From Actinomadura kijaniata NBRC 14229 (GTDB taxonomy: Bacteria; Actinomycetota; Actinomycetes; Streptosporangiales; Streptosporangiaceae), in NCBI RefSeq assembly GCF_001552175.1, contig NZ_BCQR01000060.1:1-59955 (forward strand): a stretch of DNA of 59,955 nt. Direction: 5' to 3'. The notes beneath the pieces are model-generated. The model was given only the letters and a program-made list of their open reading frames with translations, searched no databases and was not told where the DNA came from. The position numbers and the translations under genes were made by a program. Positions 16,952-25,512 of the stretch are shown here, piece by piece (within the stretch, counting starts at the first letter, position 1; each line of letters begins with the position of its first letter).

Positions 16952-17358
16952 CCGCGACGTCTTGGCGCTCGATCCGCGTGCTGTCGATACTTGCGGCGAC
17001 CCCGCGCACTTGAGGTCCGACGACATCGTCGCCAGCGACACGACCAGGTGACGCTGACAGCCACAGGGGCAGATGGACGGTCCCGCCGGGAAGAACTGCA
17101 ACGGCGGGCTGAAAACCGGCTTCGTTGAACGGCACTGCCGACTGCCGCGCGTCCCTGACCGCCCCCACGTGCTGCTCCGTCTCCCCGGGCGCCACCAGCG
17201 GATATGGGAGAACGGCCGGATGTTTTGCCCGCATGGGGGCAGAGCATCCAGTGCAGACACAGACGTGAACCAAAGACGCTTTGGAGGCGTCTTAGCCACA
17301 ATGGCGGGTGGAAGGCGGGTAATGTCCCAGTCGCCAGCGGGAGAACGGGGGCGGAACA
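16952..17358. other. Gene-free stretch between blaI and the STAS gene
   Basis: 407 bp with no credible coding sequence. Reading frames here are arginine/proline-rich shadows. The only structure seen is a small dyad, CCAAAG-N3-CTTTGG at 17270-17284. No M56 (BlaR1-like) gene is present. Confidence 0.5.
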
Positions 17359-17808
17359 ATGGCAGTGCGCGAACCGGGACACCAGTTGGGACACCGGTCG
17401 GGGTTCCAGGTACGTGCCGCGCGACACGGTGACTGGGCGGTGCTCCAGGTGGCCGGGGACCTGGATCTGGCCACCGTGCAGATCCTGGAGCAGGAGCTGG
17501 TCCGCGCCGCGGCGACCGGCACGCAGGTGGCGTTGGAGCTGTCGCGGCTGGCCTTCATGGACTCCTCGGGCCTGAACGTCGTGATCCGGTGGTGGAAGCG
17601 CCTGCACGCGGGCGGCGGCCAGCTGATGCTGGTGAACCCGAGCAAGCGTGTGACCTTGCTGTTGACCACCACCGGCTTGGATCGCTTCATCCCTGTACGT
17701 TCCACTTTGCCCGTCATTTCCGCCGACGCCGAGGGCGGCGCGTCGTCGGACATGAGCGGCACGGGAAGCAGCGTCCTGCGGGAGGACGGGGGACGGGACG
17801 TCCGGTGA
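17359..17808 (+). CDS. STAS-domain anti-sigma factor antagonist
   Basis: A 149-residue protein with one STAS domain at about residues 15-110 (DWAVLQVAGDLDLATVQILE). The segment LAFMDSSGLNVVIRWW contains the conserved serine that anti-sigma kinases phosphorylate in SpoIIAA/RsbV relatives. It is followed by a 35-residue polar tail. It probably takes part in a partner switch that frees a sigma-B-like factor; no kinase or sigma gene is adjacent. ATG start with GGGGGCGG upstream. The 294 bp after it to the next gene shows nothing recognisable. Confidence 0.85.
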   Translation: MAVREPGHQLGHRSGFQVRAARHGDWAVLQVAGDLDLATVQILEQELVRAAATGTQVALELSRLAFMDSSGLNVVIRWWKRLHAGGGQLMLVNPSKRVTLLLTTTGLDRFIPVRSTLPVISADAEGGASSDMSGTGSSVLREDGGRDVR

Positions 17809-18102
17809 GGCGCGGCCCGTTCCTGGTCTGATCCGTTCGACCCCGCCGCCCACAGCGTCGCTGGTGCGTCCGCTGAGAAGGCGGCATGCGCGCGGGCAGG
17901 AAACAAACGGGAGCGTCCGCCGCTGTTCAGGACGGAGGCTCCCTGACGTCATCGGGCGCCCGGGCACTCGGCGACGCTGCCCTGAGCCTATCTCCCAACG
18001 CCTGGCTCAAGCAGGATGCGGCTGCTTCACTGGGAGTGAAGGAGAACGACCGCAAGACGGCCCCCGCGCCGCGTGCGAGCTCACGCAAGGCGAGTGATCC
18101 CC

Positions 18103-18900
18103 ATGGATCAGGACAGGCCCTCCGGCCGGTGCCCACCGCCCGATCCGGCCGTTGCGCCGGCGCTTGAGCCGGCGCCCGATCTGGCGATGGCGCTGGCTCG
18201 CCTGGCACGTGATCTACAGGGGCGTTCCTCGGTGCAGGCGACCCTGGACCGGATCGTGGCGGCCTCGACCGAGTTGGTGGACGGCTGCACCGACGCCAGC
18301 ATCACCGCGGTGCACCGCGGCCACGCCCAGCCGCTGGCGGTCTCCGGCCCGCTGGCCCGTGACGTCGACCTTCTCCAGGCCGACCTGCGGGAAGGACCGT
18401 GCTTCGAGGCGGCCCGCGACGGCACACCGGCCCTGCAGATCCCCGACCTGGCCCGCGCCGGCGACCACTGGCCGCGGTTCGTCCCGCGCGCCCGCGCGCT
18501 GGGTGTGGGGTCGATGATGGCGGTGTTGCTGTTCGCCGACGGCCACGCCCCCCGCAACGACCCGCGCCAGGTGCCCGGCCTGCCGAACCTGGGATCGCTG
18601 AACCTGTACGCGCGCCGGCCCGGCGGGCTGACCGCCGGTTCGGCGCGCACCGCCGAGCTGCTGGCCTGCCATGCCTCGGTCGCGCTGGCGGCCGCACGCG
18701 CCGACCAGACCCTGCGGGCGGCGGTCGTCTCCCGCCAGCTGATCGGCGAGGCGGTGGGCATCCTGATGGAACGCCACAAGCTCACGAGCCGCCAGGCGTT
18801 CGCGCTGCTGGCCCGCACTTCCCAGGACAGCAACATCAAACTCCGCGAACTCGCCGAACACCTCACCATCACCGGCGAACTGCCCCGCCGCCGCCCCTGA
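18103..18900 (+). CDS. GAF-ANTAR domain regulator
   Basis: A protein of about 265 residues combining an N-terminal GAF sensor (about 35-190: AITAVHRGH..., GPCFEAARDG..., GVGSMMAVLLFADG) with a C-terminal ANTAR RNA-binding domain (SRQLIGEAVGILMERHKL...AFALLARTSQDSNIKLRELAEH). ANTAR proteins act by antitermination on dual-hexaloop RNA, and this layout is common in actinobacteria. The ATG at 18103 (AAGGCGAG upstream) was chosen over an in-frame ATG 30 bp earlier. The target RNA is unknown. Confidence 0.87.
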   Translation: MDQDRPSGRCPPPDPAVAPALEPAPDLAMALARLARDLQGRSSVQATLDRIVAASTELVDGCTDASITAVHRGHAQPLAVSGPLARDVDLLQADLREGPCFEAARDGTPALQIPDLARAGDHWPRFVPRARALGVGSMMAVLLFADGHAPRNDPRQVPGLPNLGSLNLYARRPGGLTAGSARTAELLACHASVALAAARADQTLRAAVVSRQLIGEAVGILMERHKLTSRQAFALLARTSQDSNIKLRELAEHLTITGELPRRRP

Positions 18901-19037
18901 CATCTCTCCCGGACGTCCCGCGGTTGTCCACGTGCACGGCTCACGCGTTCGCGCCAAAAGGAGGGGGACAACCGCGAGACGAATCCAGGCCGAGGCCGAC
19001 CCGCCCAATGCTCTTCGAGGTGGCTCTCGTTCCGTCG

Positions 19038-20018
19038 CTATCCGTGCCTCACGTCATCCCGGCTGAGGTCGGCGTGCAGCGAATCCCAGAACGCCAGGTC
19101 CTCGTCCTGTTGCAGGGGAGAGACCCGGCTCCAGAACTCGCGGTCCTCGACCTCTGCCGCCACCGCCGCCGACACGGCGGGCATGACGACCGTTCCGGCG
19201 TCGGCCGCGTCCAGGTCGGCGGGCCTGACGTCCGCGGGCAGCGTGACCGGCACCCGGTGGTGCCTGCCCCGCTTGCGGACGCGTACCGGCGCACTGGTCG
19301 GCACCCGGGCCGCGGCGGCTTTGCCCACGGCGAGCACGACCGTCCCGCAGAGCACGACCGCGAGCAGGCCCCCGAGCAGCGTCTCCTGCTGGAGGAGCGG
19401 AATCCCGTCGTCCTGGTGACCGGTCCGGCCAACGGTGACCATGTCACCGGACCGGTCGGCTTCGGGCAGGGCGCGGGGAGCCGGAGCCGCGTGCTTGGGG
19501 GTGTGGCTCTTCTCGGTGCGCGCGGCCGTCAGCCACGGGAACGACTTGCCCTCGACCCTCACCTTGCCGGGGTAGCCGTAACCGACCACGCTGTCGAAGT
19601 CCCGCACCTTGCGTTTGAGGTGGACGCCGTCGGTGTTCGCCTCGATCGTGTGCAGGGTGGAACCCCTGACGCTCTCCACCAGCCCGACGTGCTGGATCGC
19701 GCCGGTGTCCTTGGACCCCGACCAGGCGAAGAACACCACGGCCCCGGGTTCGGGCTTGGTGCCCCAGGCGTCGTTCCGCTGGAACCACCTGGCGTGGCTG
19801 ATCGTGGCGGCGAACTCGCCCGCCCAGTCCTCCACCTTCGCCTGGTTGGCCGCCCAGGCGAGGAACATGTCGCACCACGGAGCGGTCGTGTAGTAGTCGT
19901 CGCCGCCCTCGAACGTCTTGCCGTACCACTCGCCGTACTTGGTGTAGCCGCTGGCTTTCTCGCGGTACCCGAGCTCTTTCCTGGCTATTTCAAGCAGCTT
20001 TTCGCCTACGGGATCCAT
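19038..20018 (-). CDS. CHAP-domain protein with C-terminal membrane anchor
   Basis: A predicted peptidoglycan amidase/endopeptidase of 326 residues. The CHAP domain occupies about 1-160: Cys 49 in APWCDMFLAW, His 110 in IQHVGLVES, and Glu/Asn in TIEANTDG form the likely catalytic triad. There is no N-terminal signal peptide. One membrane helix lies at about 214-232 (LLGGLLAVVLCGTVVLAVG), followed by a very basic stretch (RVRKRGRHHR), so the enzyme domain may be placed outside by a reverse signal anchor. The ATG at 20018 follows AAGGAGAG. Its leader holds a c-di-AMP riboswitch, and two BlaI-type dyads lie upstream. Confidence 0.83.
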   Translation of the reverse strand: MDPVGEKLLEIARKELGYREKASGYTKYGEWYGKTFEGGDDYYTTAPWCDMFLAWAANQAKVEDWAGEFAATISHARWFQRNDAWGTKPEPGAVVFFAWSGSKDTGAIQHVGLVESVRGSTLHTIEANTDGVHLKRKVRDFDSVVGYGYPGKVRVEGKSFPWLTAARTEKSHTPKHAAPAPRALPEADRSGDMVTVGRTGHQDDGIPLLQQETLLGGLLAVVLCGTVVLAVGKAAAARVPTSAPVRVRKRGRHHRVPVTLPADVRPADLDAADAGTVVMPAVSAAVAAEVEDREFWSRVSPLQQDEDLAFWDSLHADLSRDDVRHG

Positions 20019-20032
20019 CAGCTCTCCTTGGA

Positions 20033-20155
20033 CCGCCTACCGGGTTAGCTGACGGGTTCGGGCCAGGAGCAGCCCTACCGCGCGGAGCGGATTCACCCCG
20101 GGAACGTGGGTCCCCGGCTCCCATGGAGGCGCGACGCGCCCTCGGGACTCGGCGG
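20033..20155 (-). ncRNA. c-di-AMP riboswitch (ydaO/yuaA class) before the CHAP gene
   Basis: On the minus strand the leader contains the conserved ydaO blocks in order: GCCGAGTCC, GAGCCGGGGACCC, GGGGTGAAT, TAGGGC, and CCCGAACCCGTCAGCTAACC with GGTAGGCGG. Helix P1 can form between CCGCC at the 5' edge (20155-20151) and GGCGG at the 3' edge (20037-20033). The 3' edge touches the ribosome site (20022-20029), so translation control is plausible. In actinobacteria this class controls resuscitation and wall-lytic proteins. Confidence 0.88.
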
Positions 20156-20197
20156 ACGATCCGCGCCCCCCGAACGGGGAGCTGGTCACGGACCGAT

Positions 20198-20214
20198 TAC
20201 GAGGCAATGTAGTA
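20198..20214. promoter_or_regulatory. BlaI-type operator with one mismatch, at the CHAP promoter
   Basis: TACGA-N7-TAGTA at 20198-20214, one change from the core seen elsewhere, 43 bp upstream of the riboswitch. On the minus strand TTGGCC and TACATT, 18 bases apart, make a possible promoter whose -10 overlaps this dyad, and the -35 is identical to that proposed for blaI. Confidence 0.45.
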
Positions 20215-20402
20215 GATGATTCAGGCAATGGCCAAGCGCTGTTCATGGAACGACATAAATGATCTACCTTCGGGAATGTCGTTCGAGATCTGGCAGGCGT
20301 CTGATGGCCATCTGACCAGGTCACGAGGTGGATCAAGACTTCGGTGCAGGCGGCGGCGACGATGAGGCGCCGTTGGCTTCCTCTCACCGTTGCCGGACTC
20401 TC

Positions 20403-20419
20403 TACTAATAGAGCTAGTA
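20403..20419. promoter_or_regulatory. BlaI-type operator, upstream CHAP site
   Basis: Perfect TACTA-N7-TAGTA at 20403-20419, extended to CTACTA/TAGTAG. It sits in the 395-bp gap (20156-20550) between the CHAP riboswitch and the end of the M15 gene, which otherwise holds no credible gene. It is 205 bp from the mismatched site, so two dimers could loop. Confidence 0.55.
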
Positions 20420-20550
20420 GTTCTTGTCACTCCCTGATGCCGTGGCGGTGACCTCGGACAGGCGTTTCCCCTTCGACCGTGGAAGCCGGAGGCTCCCCGC
20501 GCCCGCGCCCTATGAATCCGATCCGGTCTCCGCAGAGTCCCTTCCCGGAT

Positions 20551-21246
20551 CTACCGGCGCTTTCCTCGGCTCGGGTCGAACTCCCAGTGCCAGGGCTCGT
20601 ACGGGTCGCCGTAGGCCCGGTCGGGATGGAACCAGCCATACTTGCCCGCGTTGGCGCGCAGCCATGCGAACTGAGGCGACCCCTCGCTCTGGACACCGCC
20701 GCAGAAGTCCGCGGCGATGCCGAGGCCGTGCCTGCTGAAGCCGGGCCGGGCGGTCATGCCCGAGGGCATGCTGTCGTGGAGCTGCCGTTGCTTGGCGAGG
20801 CTGCGGTAGGTGTCGTTCAGACAGGCGTCAGTGCCGAAGTGGCGCTTGTAGGCCGCATTGAGTTCGTAGAAGGCGAGGGCCGCGTCCGCCCGCAGAAGCA
20901 GGTCGCGCTGCGGTAGCGGACACAGGTAGCGGGTCGGGATCTGGCCGTTCGGATATTTGCTGGCCCGTTCCCCCTGCGCCGCGTTGCAACTGGGCGGTGC
21001 CTTGGTCGGGGCGGTCGCTTTCGGACGCGCCGTCGGGCCGTTGGCGGATCGCTCCGCGCCGGTGGAACTCGCCGGGGATCCGGCTCGCTCGGCGGCCAGC
21101 ATCAGCGGCCCGGCCGTGGTCGTCGTGGAGTTCTCGTCGTCGCTGAACCCCGAGGTCGCACCCAGGGTCCCCGCCAGGACGCCCGCAAGGATGGTGCTGG
21201 TGATCGCCCCTGCGAGCCTGCCCTTTCTCGGATGCCGCACTGTCAC
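20551..21246 (-). CDS. Secreted M15 (VanY-like) D-alanyl-D-alanine carboxypeptidase
   Basis: Zinc peptidase of 231 residues that trims D-Ala from peptidoglycan stem peptides. A signal peptide (KGRLAGAITSTILAGVLAGTLGATSGFS) spans about 8-35, then a Thr/Pro/Ala linker to about 85. The M15 core has TYRSLAKQRQLHDS, SRHGLGIAADF (the SxHxxGxAxD zinc motif) and PWHWEF with the last His ligand. GTG start at 21246 with AGGAGA seven bases upstream. A second ydaO riboswitch fills its leader. It is on the same strand as the CHAP gene, but the 395-bp gap with its own promoter makes them separate units. Confidence 0.88.
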   Translation of the reverse strand: MTVRHPRKGRLAGAITSTILAGVLAGTLGATSGFSDDENSTTTTAGPLMLAAERAGSPASSTGAERSANGPTARPKATAPTKAPPSCNAAQGERASKYPNGQIPTRYLCPLPQRDLLLRADAALAFYELNAAYKRHFGTDACLNDTYRSLAKQRQLHDSMPSGMTARPGFSRHGLGIAADFCGGVQSEGSPQFAWLRANAGKYGWFHPDRAYGDPYEPWHWEFDPSRGKRR

Positions 21247-21269
21247 GGCGTCTTCTCCTGTCTTCCATG

Positions 21270-21428
21270 TCGCCTACCGGGTTAGCTGACGGATTCGGAC
21301 GTGGAAGTCGCCCTACGGCGCTCTGGGGGAGAACAGAACTGAGCGCCGATTCACCCCTGCGAGTGGCGGCCCATGGGGTGCCCTCGCACTGGTTCCCCGG
21401 CTCCGCGCCGCGCGCGGACTCGGCGTCG
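21270..21428 (-). ncRNA. c-di-AMP riboswitch (ydaO/yuaA class) before the M15 gene
   Basis: Minus-strand leader with GCCGAGTCC, GCCGGGGAACC, GGGGTGAATC, TAGGGC, CCGAATCCGTCAGCTAACC and GGTAGGCG in order, matching the ydaO consensus and the copy before the CHAP gene. A short P1 (CGCC with GGCG) closes it. It ends about 24 bases before the GTG start of the M15 gene. The following 21429-21689 presumably holds the promoter; no gene is seen there. Confidence 0.88.
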
Positions 21429-21689
21429 TCCGAACTCACCGGGAAGCAGGCCACTGCCGTGACCGGTTCCGGGAGCATGCGGACGCATTCGGATGGGCGC
21501 CGACCCCCGAGGGGTGTCGACGTGGTCCGGAGAGTACCAAAGCGTCAAAGAAAGGCAAATGACCTGTCAAGTCGCGGCGGAGGATCCGTTCTCGCCCCGC
21601 GTTCCCGGCAGTTAATTATTGCGACGCATGTGCCAAAAGTGACATGCGAGACGGCCTTCTGCTCAGATCACTCCGCCTTGAGACCGACG

Positions 21690-22195
21690 TTCTGTACTGT
21701 CTGGCCGATGGCACCTTCGCTCGCAAGCTGCCCAGGCTCGCGCGGGTGCACCAAAGCGCCGCCGACGTGTCAAAAGGGGGCGCCACCGCCAGGGGCTCGG
21801 GCGGTCCCGGGGCGGGCTGACCACCAAGATTCACCTGGCCTGTGACGGGCGGGGGCGGCCGTTGCCGCTGGTGGTGACCGGCGGCAACGTCAACGACCGC
21901 ACGATGCTGGCTGCGGTGTTGGACCAGATTCGGGTGCCGTACCCAGGGGCGGGGCGAGCTCTCACGCGCCCCGGTCCTGTGGTGGCCGACAAGGGTTACA
22001 GCAGCCAGGACGATCCGGGCGTATCTGCGGCGGCGCGGTATCGGCGCGACGATCCCCGAACGCGCTAAGCGCCGCAACGTGATGGAGCGCTGCTTCAACC
22101 GGCTCAAGCACTGGCGCGGCATCGCCACCCGCCATGACGAGACCGCCGGGTCCTGCCAGGCCGCCATCACCTTGGCCGTGCTGGTGTGGCTGTGA
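21690..22195 (+). mobile_element. Decayed IS5-family (IS427-like) transposase, copy 1
   Basis: Pieces of an IS427-group transposase in shifted frames: RVHQSAADVSKGGATARGS, then after a frameshift GRSRGGLTTKIHLACDGRG, VVTGGNVNDRTMLAAVLDQIRV and VVADKGYSSQDD, then after another shift RAYLRRRGIGATIPER, and finally RRNVMERCFNRLKHWRGIATRHDET ending in AVLVWL and a stop. The segment between IPER and RRNVMERC is shorter than in intact relatives, and the N-terminus is missing. It is not functional. No terminal inverted repeats were found. Confidence 0.8.
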
Positions 22196-22346
22196 ACTTT
22201 GACGACACAAGCTAGAGGGCTACGTGGCCCCCTGGATGAACCGGGTGCTCGCCGTGGTCCCGGGTGGGTGAGTCGTGGGCTCCGACGCCGCCGCCAGGGC
22301 ATCGGGCCCGGCGTCCCATGGCAGGTCGCCGGGCCGGTACCCGGTG

Positions 22347-23906
22347 TCAGCTCGGGACTGCGCTGCCCTCACAACCCTTGCCGATCTGGCCCGTCTCGAA
22401 GTACCGCACCACGTCGGCGGCGCACTTGGGCACCCGGGTGGTCGACACGTGCACGTCGTCGGAGACGGTGTAGACGGTGCCGCCGATGGCGCGCCGTGTC
22501 TGCAGCGTCCAGTCGTAGACGGACATGAACTCGTGCAGGTGCCCCGCCAGCACCAGCGACCCGTTGCTCCGCTTCAACGTGGCCTGCTGTACCGGCAGCG
22601 GCCAGCCGGAGCATCTGACAGGCAGTCCCCAGGACCGGCCGGTCGCCGGGTGGCGCTTCACGAGGCGCTGGTAGTCACGCCAGGCGGTGTCGAAACCGGC
22701 TCGGCTGCCGTCCTGGTTGCACGTGACGGCCAAGTTCATGGTCCTGTTCAGTGTCTCGGGCGCACCGGGCACGGGCGTCCCCATCATCGGTGCGCCGAGC
22801 AGCTGTCTGACGGCGGGCGGGGCGGTGGTGCCCGTCGCCGTCCGCAGTTCGGCCAGCGCCTTGCCCGCGCGCACCCACTCGGTCGAGTTGCGCTTGGCCA
22901 GGTCGGCGACGGCCGAGCCGTCAATGGGCCGCTGCATGTCGGTGTAGGTCTTGGGGCTCTTGTCGTAGGTGCGGACCAGCTTCGCCACCTGCGCGCGCAC
23001 CTTCCGTGCGGTGGCACCGAGCCCGTAGGTCCCGTCGCGGCGGGCCAGCCAGGCGGCCATGCGCCCGAAGTTGCGCTCGGCCGCCCGCGCGCTGTCCTTG
23101 GCGTGCTGGTCGATACGGGTCCACGGCGGCGCCACGCTGTCCAGGAAGGCCCGTCCGGTGTGCCCGGGGAACAGGCTGCGGTACACCATTCCCAGGTAGG
23201 TGCCCCAGGAGAAGCCGAGCAGGTTGAGTTCGCTCTCACCCAGCGCGGTCCGTACCAGGTCCAGGTCCCTGGCCACGTTCTCGGTGGTGAGCTGTCCGAG
23301 GAAGGCGGGGTCAGAGCGTCCGCACTCGCGGTTGGCGGCGACCTGGGCGTCGTATATCTTCCTGGCCGCCTCCTTGGTCAACGTGCCGGGTCCCTGCTGG
23401 CCTGCCGGCGAGAAGGTGCAGGCGACCTTGGTGCTGTCGCCGACCCCGCGCGGGTCGAAGCCGATGATGTCGTATCGCTGGTTGAGCCCCGCCATCTGCT
23501 CGTTCCTGAGCGCGGTCCGCAGGACCGGGTCCAGGTATCCGCTGTTGCCCGGCCCGCCCGGCAGGACGGCGACGGCGCCCAGCCGGTGGGCCCGGTCCGT
23601 GGCGGCCAGCCGGGTCACCGCAATGTCGATCTTCCGCCCGCCGGGATCGCGATGGTTCAGCGGGACGCTGACCGTGCCGCACTCCAGGCGCTTCATCAAG
23701 GAGCGGAACGCCGCCACCTTGTCCACCGCCACGCCCAGGCTCCCGATCACCTCATCGGAATAGGCGGGACAGGGTTTCCACCGCACGAAAGACCCACCGG
23801 AGCTCGGGCCGGGATCCGCGGTCGCGGCTGCGGTGGAGCCCGCCGCGAAAGGATGCGCCACCACCCCCGCCAGCGCCAGTGCTGTCAGTGAAGTTCGGTA
23901 CATCAT
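22347..23906 (-). CDS. Secreted alpha/beta hydrolase, tripeptidyl aminopeptidase-like
   Basis: A 519-residue exported serine hydrolase of the SCO7095/TAP (S33-type) family of actinobacteria. A signal peptide starts MMYRTSLTALALAGVVAHPF. The alpha/beta-hydrolase core has YDIIGFDPRGVGDS and the nucleophile elbow GFSWGTYLG. A TAP-like C-terminal domain includes VYTVSDDVHVSTTRVPKCAADVV, with a His that probably completes the triad. It probably cleaves N-terminal peptides or esters outside the cell. The ATG pair at 23906/23903 begins the signal peptide; there is no clear ribosome site. A TAGTA half-dyad lies at 23916-23920. IS remnants flank it on both sides. Confidence 0.83.
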   Translation of the reverse strand: MMYRTSLTALALAGVVAHPFAAGSTAAATADPGPSSGGSFVRWKPCPAYSDEVIGSLGVAVDKVAAFRSLMKRLECGTVSVPLNHRDPGGRKIDIAVTRLAATDRAHRLGAVAVLPGGPGNSGYLDPVLRTALRNEQMAGLNQRYDIIGFDPRGVGDSTKVACTFSPAGQQGPGTLTKEAARKIYDAQVAANRECGRSDPAFLGQLTTENVARDLDLVRTALGESELNLLGFSWGTYLGMVYRSLFPGHTGRAFLDSVAPPWTRIDQHAKDSARAAERNFGRMAAWLARRDGTYGLGATARKVRAQVAKLVRTYDKSPKTYTDMQRPIDGSAVADLAKRNSTEWVRAGKALAELRTATGTTAPPAVRQLLGAPMMGTPVPGAPETLNRTMNLAVTCNQDGSRAGFDTAWRDYQRLVKRHPATGRSWGLPVRCSGWPLPVQQATLKRSNGSLVLAGHLHEFMSVYDWTLQTRRAIGGTVYTVSDDVHVSTTRVPKCAADVVRYFETGQIGKGCEGSAVPS

Positions 23907-23971
23907 GCGGATCAGTAGTAGAGCAGCGGCTGTTTCCTTGCCGTTTCCATGAGGATGGTCACCCGCTCTAC

Positions 23972-24125
23972 GCGGACTGACCAGCAAACTCCATCTGGCC
24001 TCCGACGAGCGCGGGCGTCCGCCAGCGCTGTTGGTGACCGGCGGAAACACAGGTGACTGCACGGTGTTCACCGCGGTGATGGACCAGATCCGGGGCCTAC
24101 GCCTGGACGGCCTGCCACATGGCCG
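23972..24125 (+). mobile_element. Decayed IS5-family (IS427-like) transposase, copy 2
   Basis: A short fragment in one frame, RGLTSKLHLASDERGRPPALL followed by VTGGNTGDCTVFTAVMDQIRGL, homologous to the middle of the copy at 21690-22195. Both ends are missing. The two copies have clearly different codons, so they are old independent or strongly diverged insertions. Confidence 0.72.
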
Positions 24126-24603
24126 GGAAGGTGCCATCGGCGGCCGATTCGTCGCTGCTCGGTCGCGACAGCGCCGCGCGGGCCGCCTGCCCGACCGCTC
24201 CTCACCTGCGCCGTGGTCCTACAGGTCTAGAGCCCTTACCGCCGGGTGAGGCCTTGCCCCGCCGGTCTGCGGGACGCCACCTCATCCGGCCATGCTCTGT
24301 TCCCGTTCGCATGACTGACGTGTGAGGCGTATTCGACATGCACACCATCGACTTCTGTACCGGCCTGCCGACCGCCGGAGCGCTGGCCGTGTCCGCCAGC
24401 GGCGACGACGCGCCACCACGCGTTCCGTCCTCGAACGGTCTCCGAGCCGAGGCCGCCTGCCGAGGCGACGCCCTGCCGTCCAGCAGATCAGGGAGCTTTC
24501 CGCTGGCCGCGCTCGCGCTGTCCGGAATTCGCAAGGACGTCGTGAGGATGCTGCCGAACGGCACGCCCGACGTCGACTACCAGGCATGAACGGAGGAACC
24601 GCG
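24126..24603. other. Stretch without a recognised gene
   Basis: A plus-strand frame 24338-24589 (ATG to TGA, 83 codons) ends in RKDVVRMLPNGTPDVDYQA and its stop overlaps an ATG as ATGA just before the lipoprotein gene. I do not recognise it and it has no convincing ribosome site, so it may be chance or a fragment. Nothing else is visible. Confidence 0.3.
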
Positions 24604-25512
24604 ATGTTCCGGTCACGACGTTCCAGGGTGTTCCCCCGGACACGCCTCGCCTCGGGCGCGGCGATCACGATCCTGGCGTCGCTGGGACTCGCCGCCTGCG
24701 CAGGCGACAAGAAGCATCCCGCGCCGACGCAGTCCGCCGTCAGCCAGGGTTTCGGCCATGTTCACGGAATCGGCGTGGACCCGGCGGACGGCGCGGTCTA
24801 CGTCGGCGCGCACCACGGGGTCTTCCGGGTCGCAGGCCCCGGGCAGGCCGTCCGGGTCGCCGGGCGCGTCCAGGACACGATGGGCTTCGCCGTCATCGGC
24901 CCGAGGACGTTCCTGGCCAGCGGCCACCCGGCCATCACCGAGATCTCCAAGGGAGTGGCCCCGCACCTGGGCCTGATCCGGTCCGAAGACGCCGGGAACA
25001 CCTGGACCGCCGTGTCGGAGCAGGGGAGAGGCGACTTCCACTCCATCCAGCCCGCCGGGAGGAACCTGTACGTCCACGACAACCAGACCGGGCATGTGCG
25101 GCGCAGCGGGGACCAGGGGCGCACCTGGGTGCTGGGCGCCCGGCTGGAGGCCGTCGACCTGGCCGCCGGGCGGGACCGGCCGGACCGGGTGTACGCGACG
25201 ACCCCGCAGGGCGTCCAGGTCAGCGATGACGGCGGAACTACCTTCAAGACCGTGGTCCGGACGCCCGTCCTCACTCACCTGGACGTGACCGGCGGCGGGC
25301 TGGTCGGCGTCGATCCGGAGGGGCGGACGTATGCCAGCCGTCCCGACGGGAGCGGCTGGCAGGCGCGCGGGCGTGTTCCGGGCGCGCAGGTGTCCGCGTT
25401 CACCGCCGTGGACGACCGGAGACTGCTCGCCGCCGTCGACGAAGGGACCCTGTACGAGTCGCGGAACGGCGGATACGACTTCACCCTCCTGTACCGGCCG
25501 CCAACCCGGTAA
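24604..25512 (+). CDS. F510_1955-family lipoprotein (beta-propeller, sialidase-like fold)
   Basis: An exported lipoprotein of 302 residues. The signal ends in a lipobox (LGLAAC, Cys at about residue 37). The mature part opens with GHVHGIGVDPADGAVYVGAHHGVFRV and contains DTMGFAVIGPRTFLASGHP, LGLIRSEDAGNTW, GDFHSI and further Asp-box-like repeats (SGDQGRTW, SDDGGTTF). This is the pattern of the F510_1955 glycosylhydrolase-like family, whose activity is not established. I chose the ATG at 24604, ten bases after GGAGG. In other genomes the family often sits near metal-handling genes; here a CsoR locus is 4 kb away. Confidence 0.82.
   Translation: MFRSRRSRVFPRTRLASGAAITILASLGLAACAGDKKHPAPTQSAVSQGFGHVHGIGVDPADGAVYVGAHHGVFRVAGPGQAVRVAGRVQDTMGFAVIGPRTFLASGHPAITEISKGVAPHLGLIRSEDAGNTWTAVSEQGRGDFHSIQPAGRNLYVHDNQTGHVRRSGDQGRTWVLGARLEAVDLAAGRDRPDRVYATTPQGVQVSDDGGTTFKTVVRTPVLTHLDVTGGGLVGVDPEGRTYASRPDGSGWQARGRVPGAQVSAFTAVDDRRLLAAVDEGTLYESRNGGYDFTLLYRPPTR

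Noticed and set aside
20037..20430. Short minus-strand frames between the CHAP and M15 genes
   Set aside because: They cover the riboswitch and operators and show no family, no ribosome site and no conserved composition.
23904..23920. Sixth BlaI-type dyad before the alpha/beta hydrolase
   Set aside because: Only the TAGTA half is present; the left half does not match at the 7-bp spacing, so it is kept as a half-site note only.
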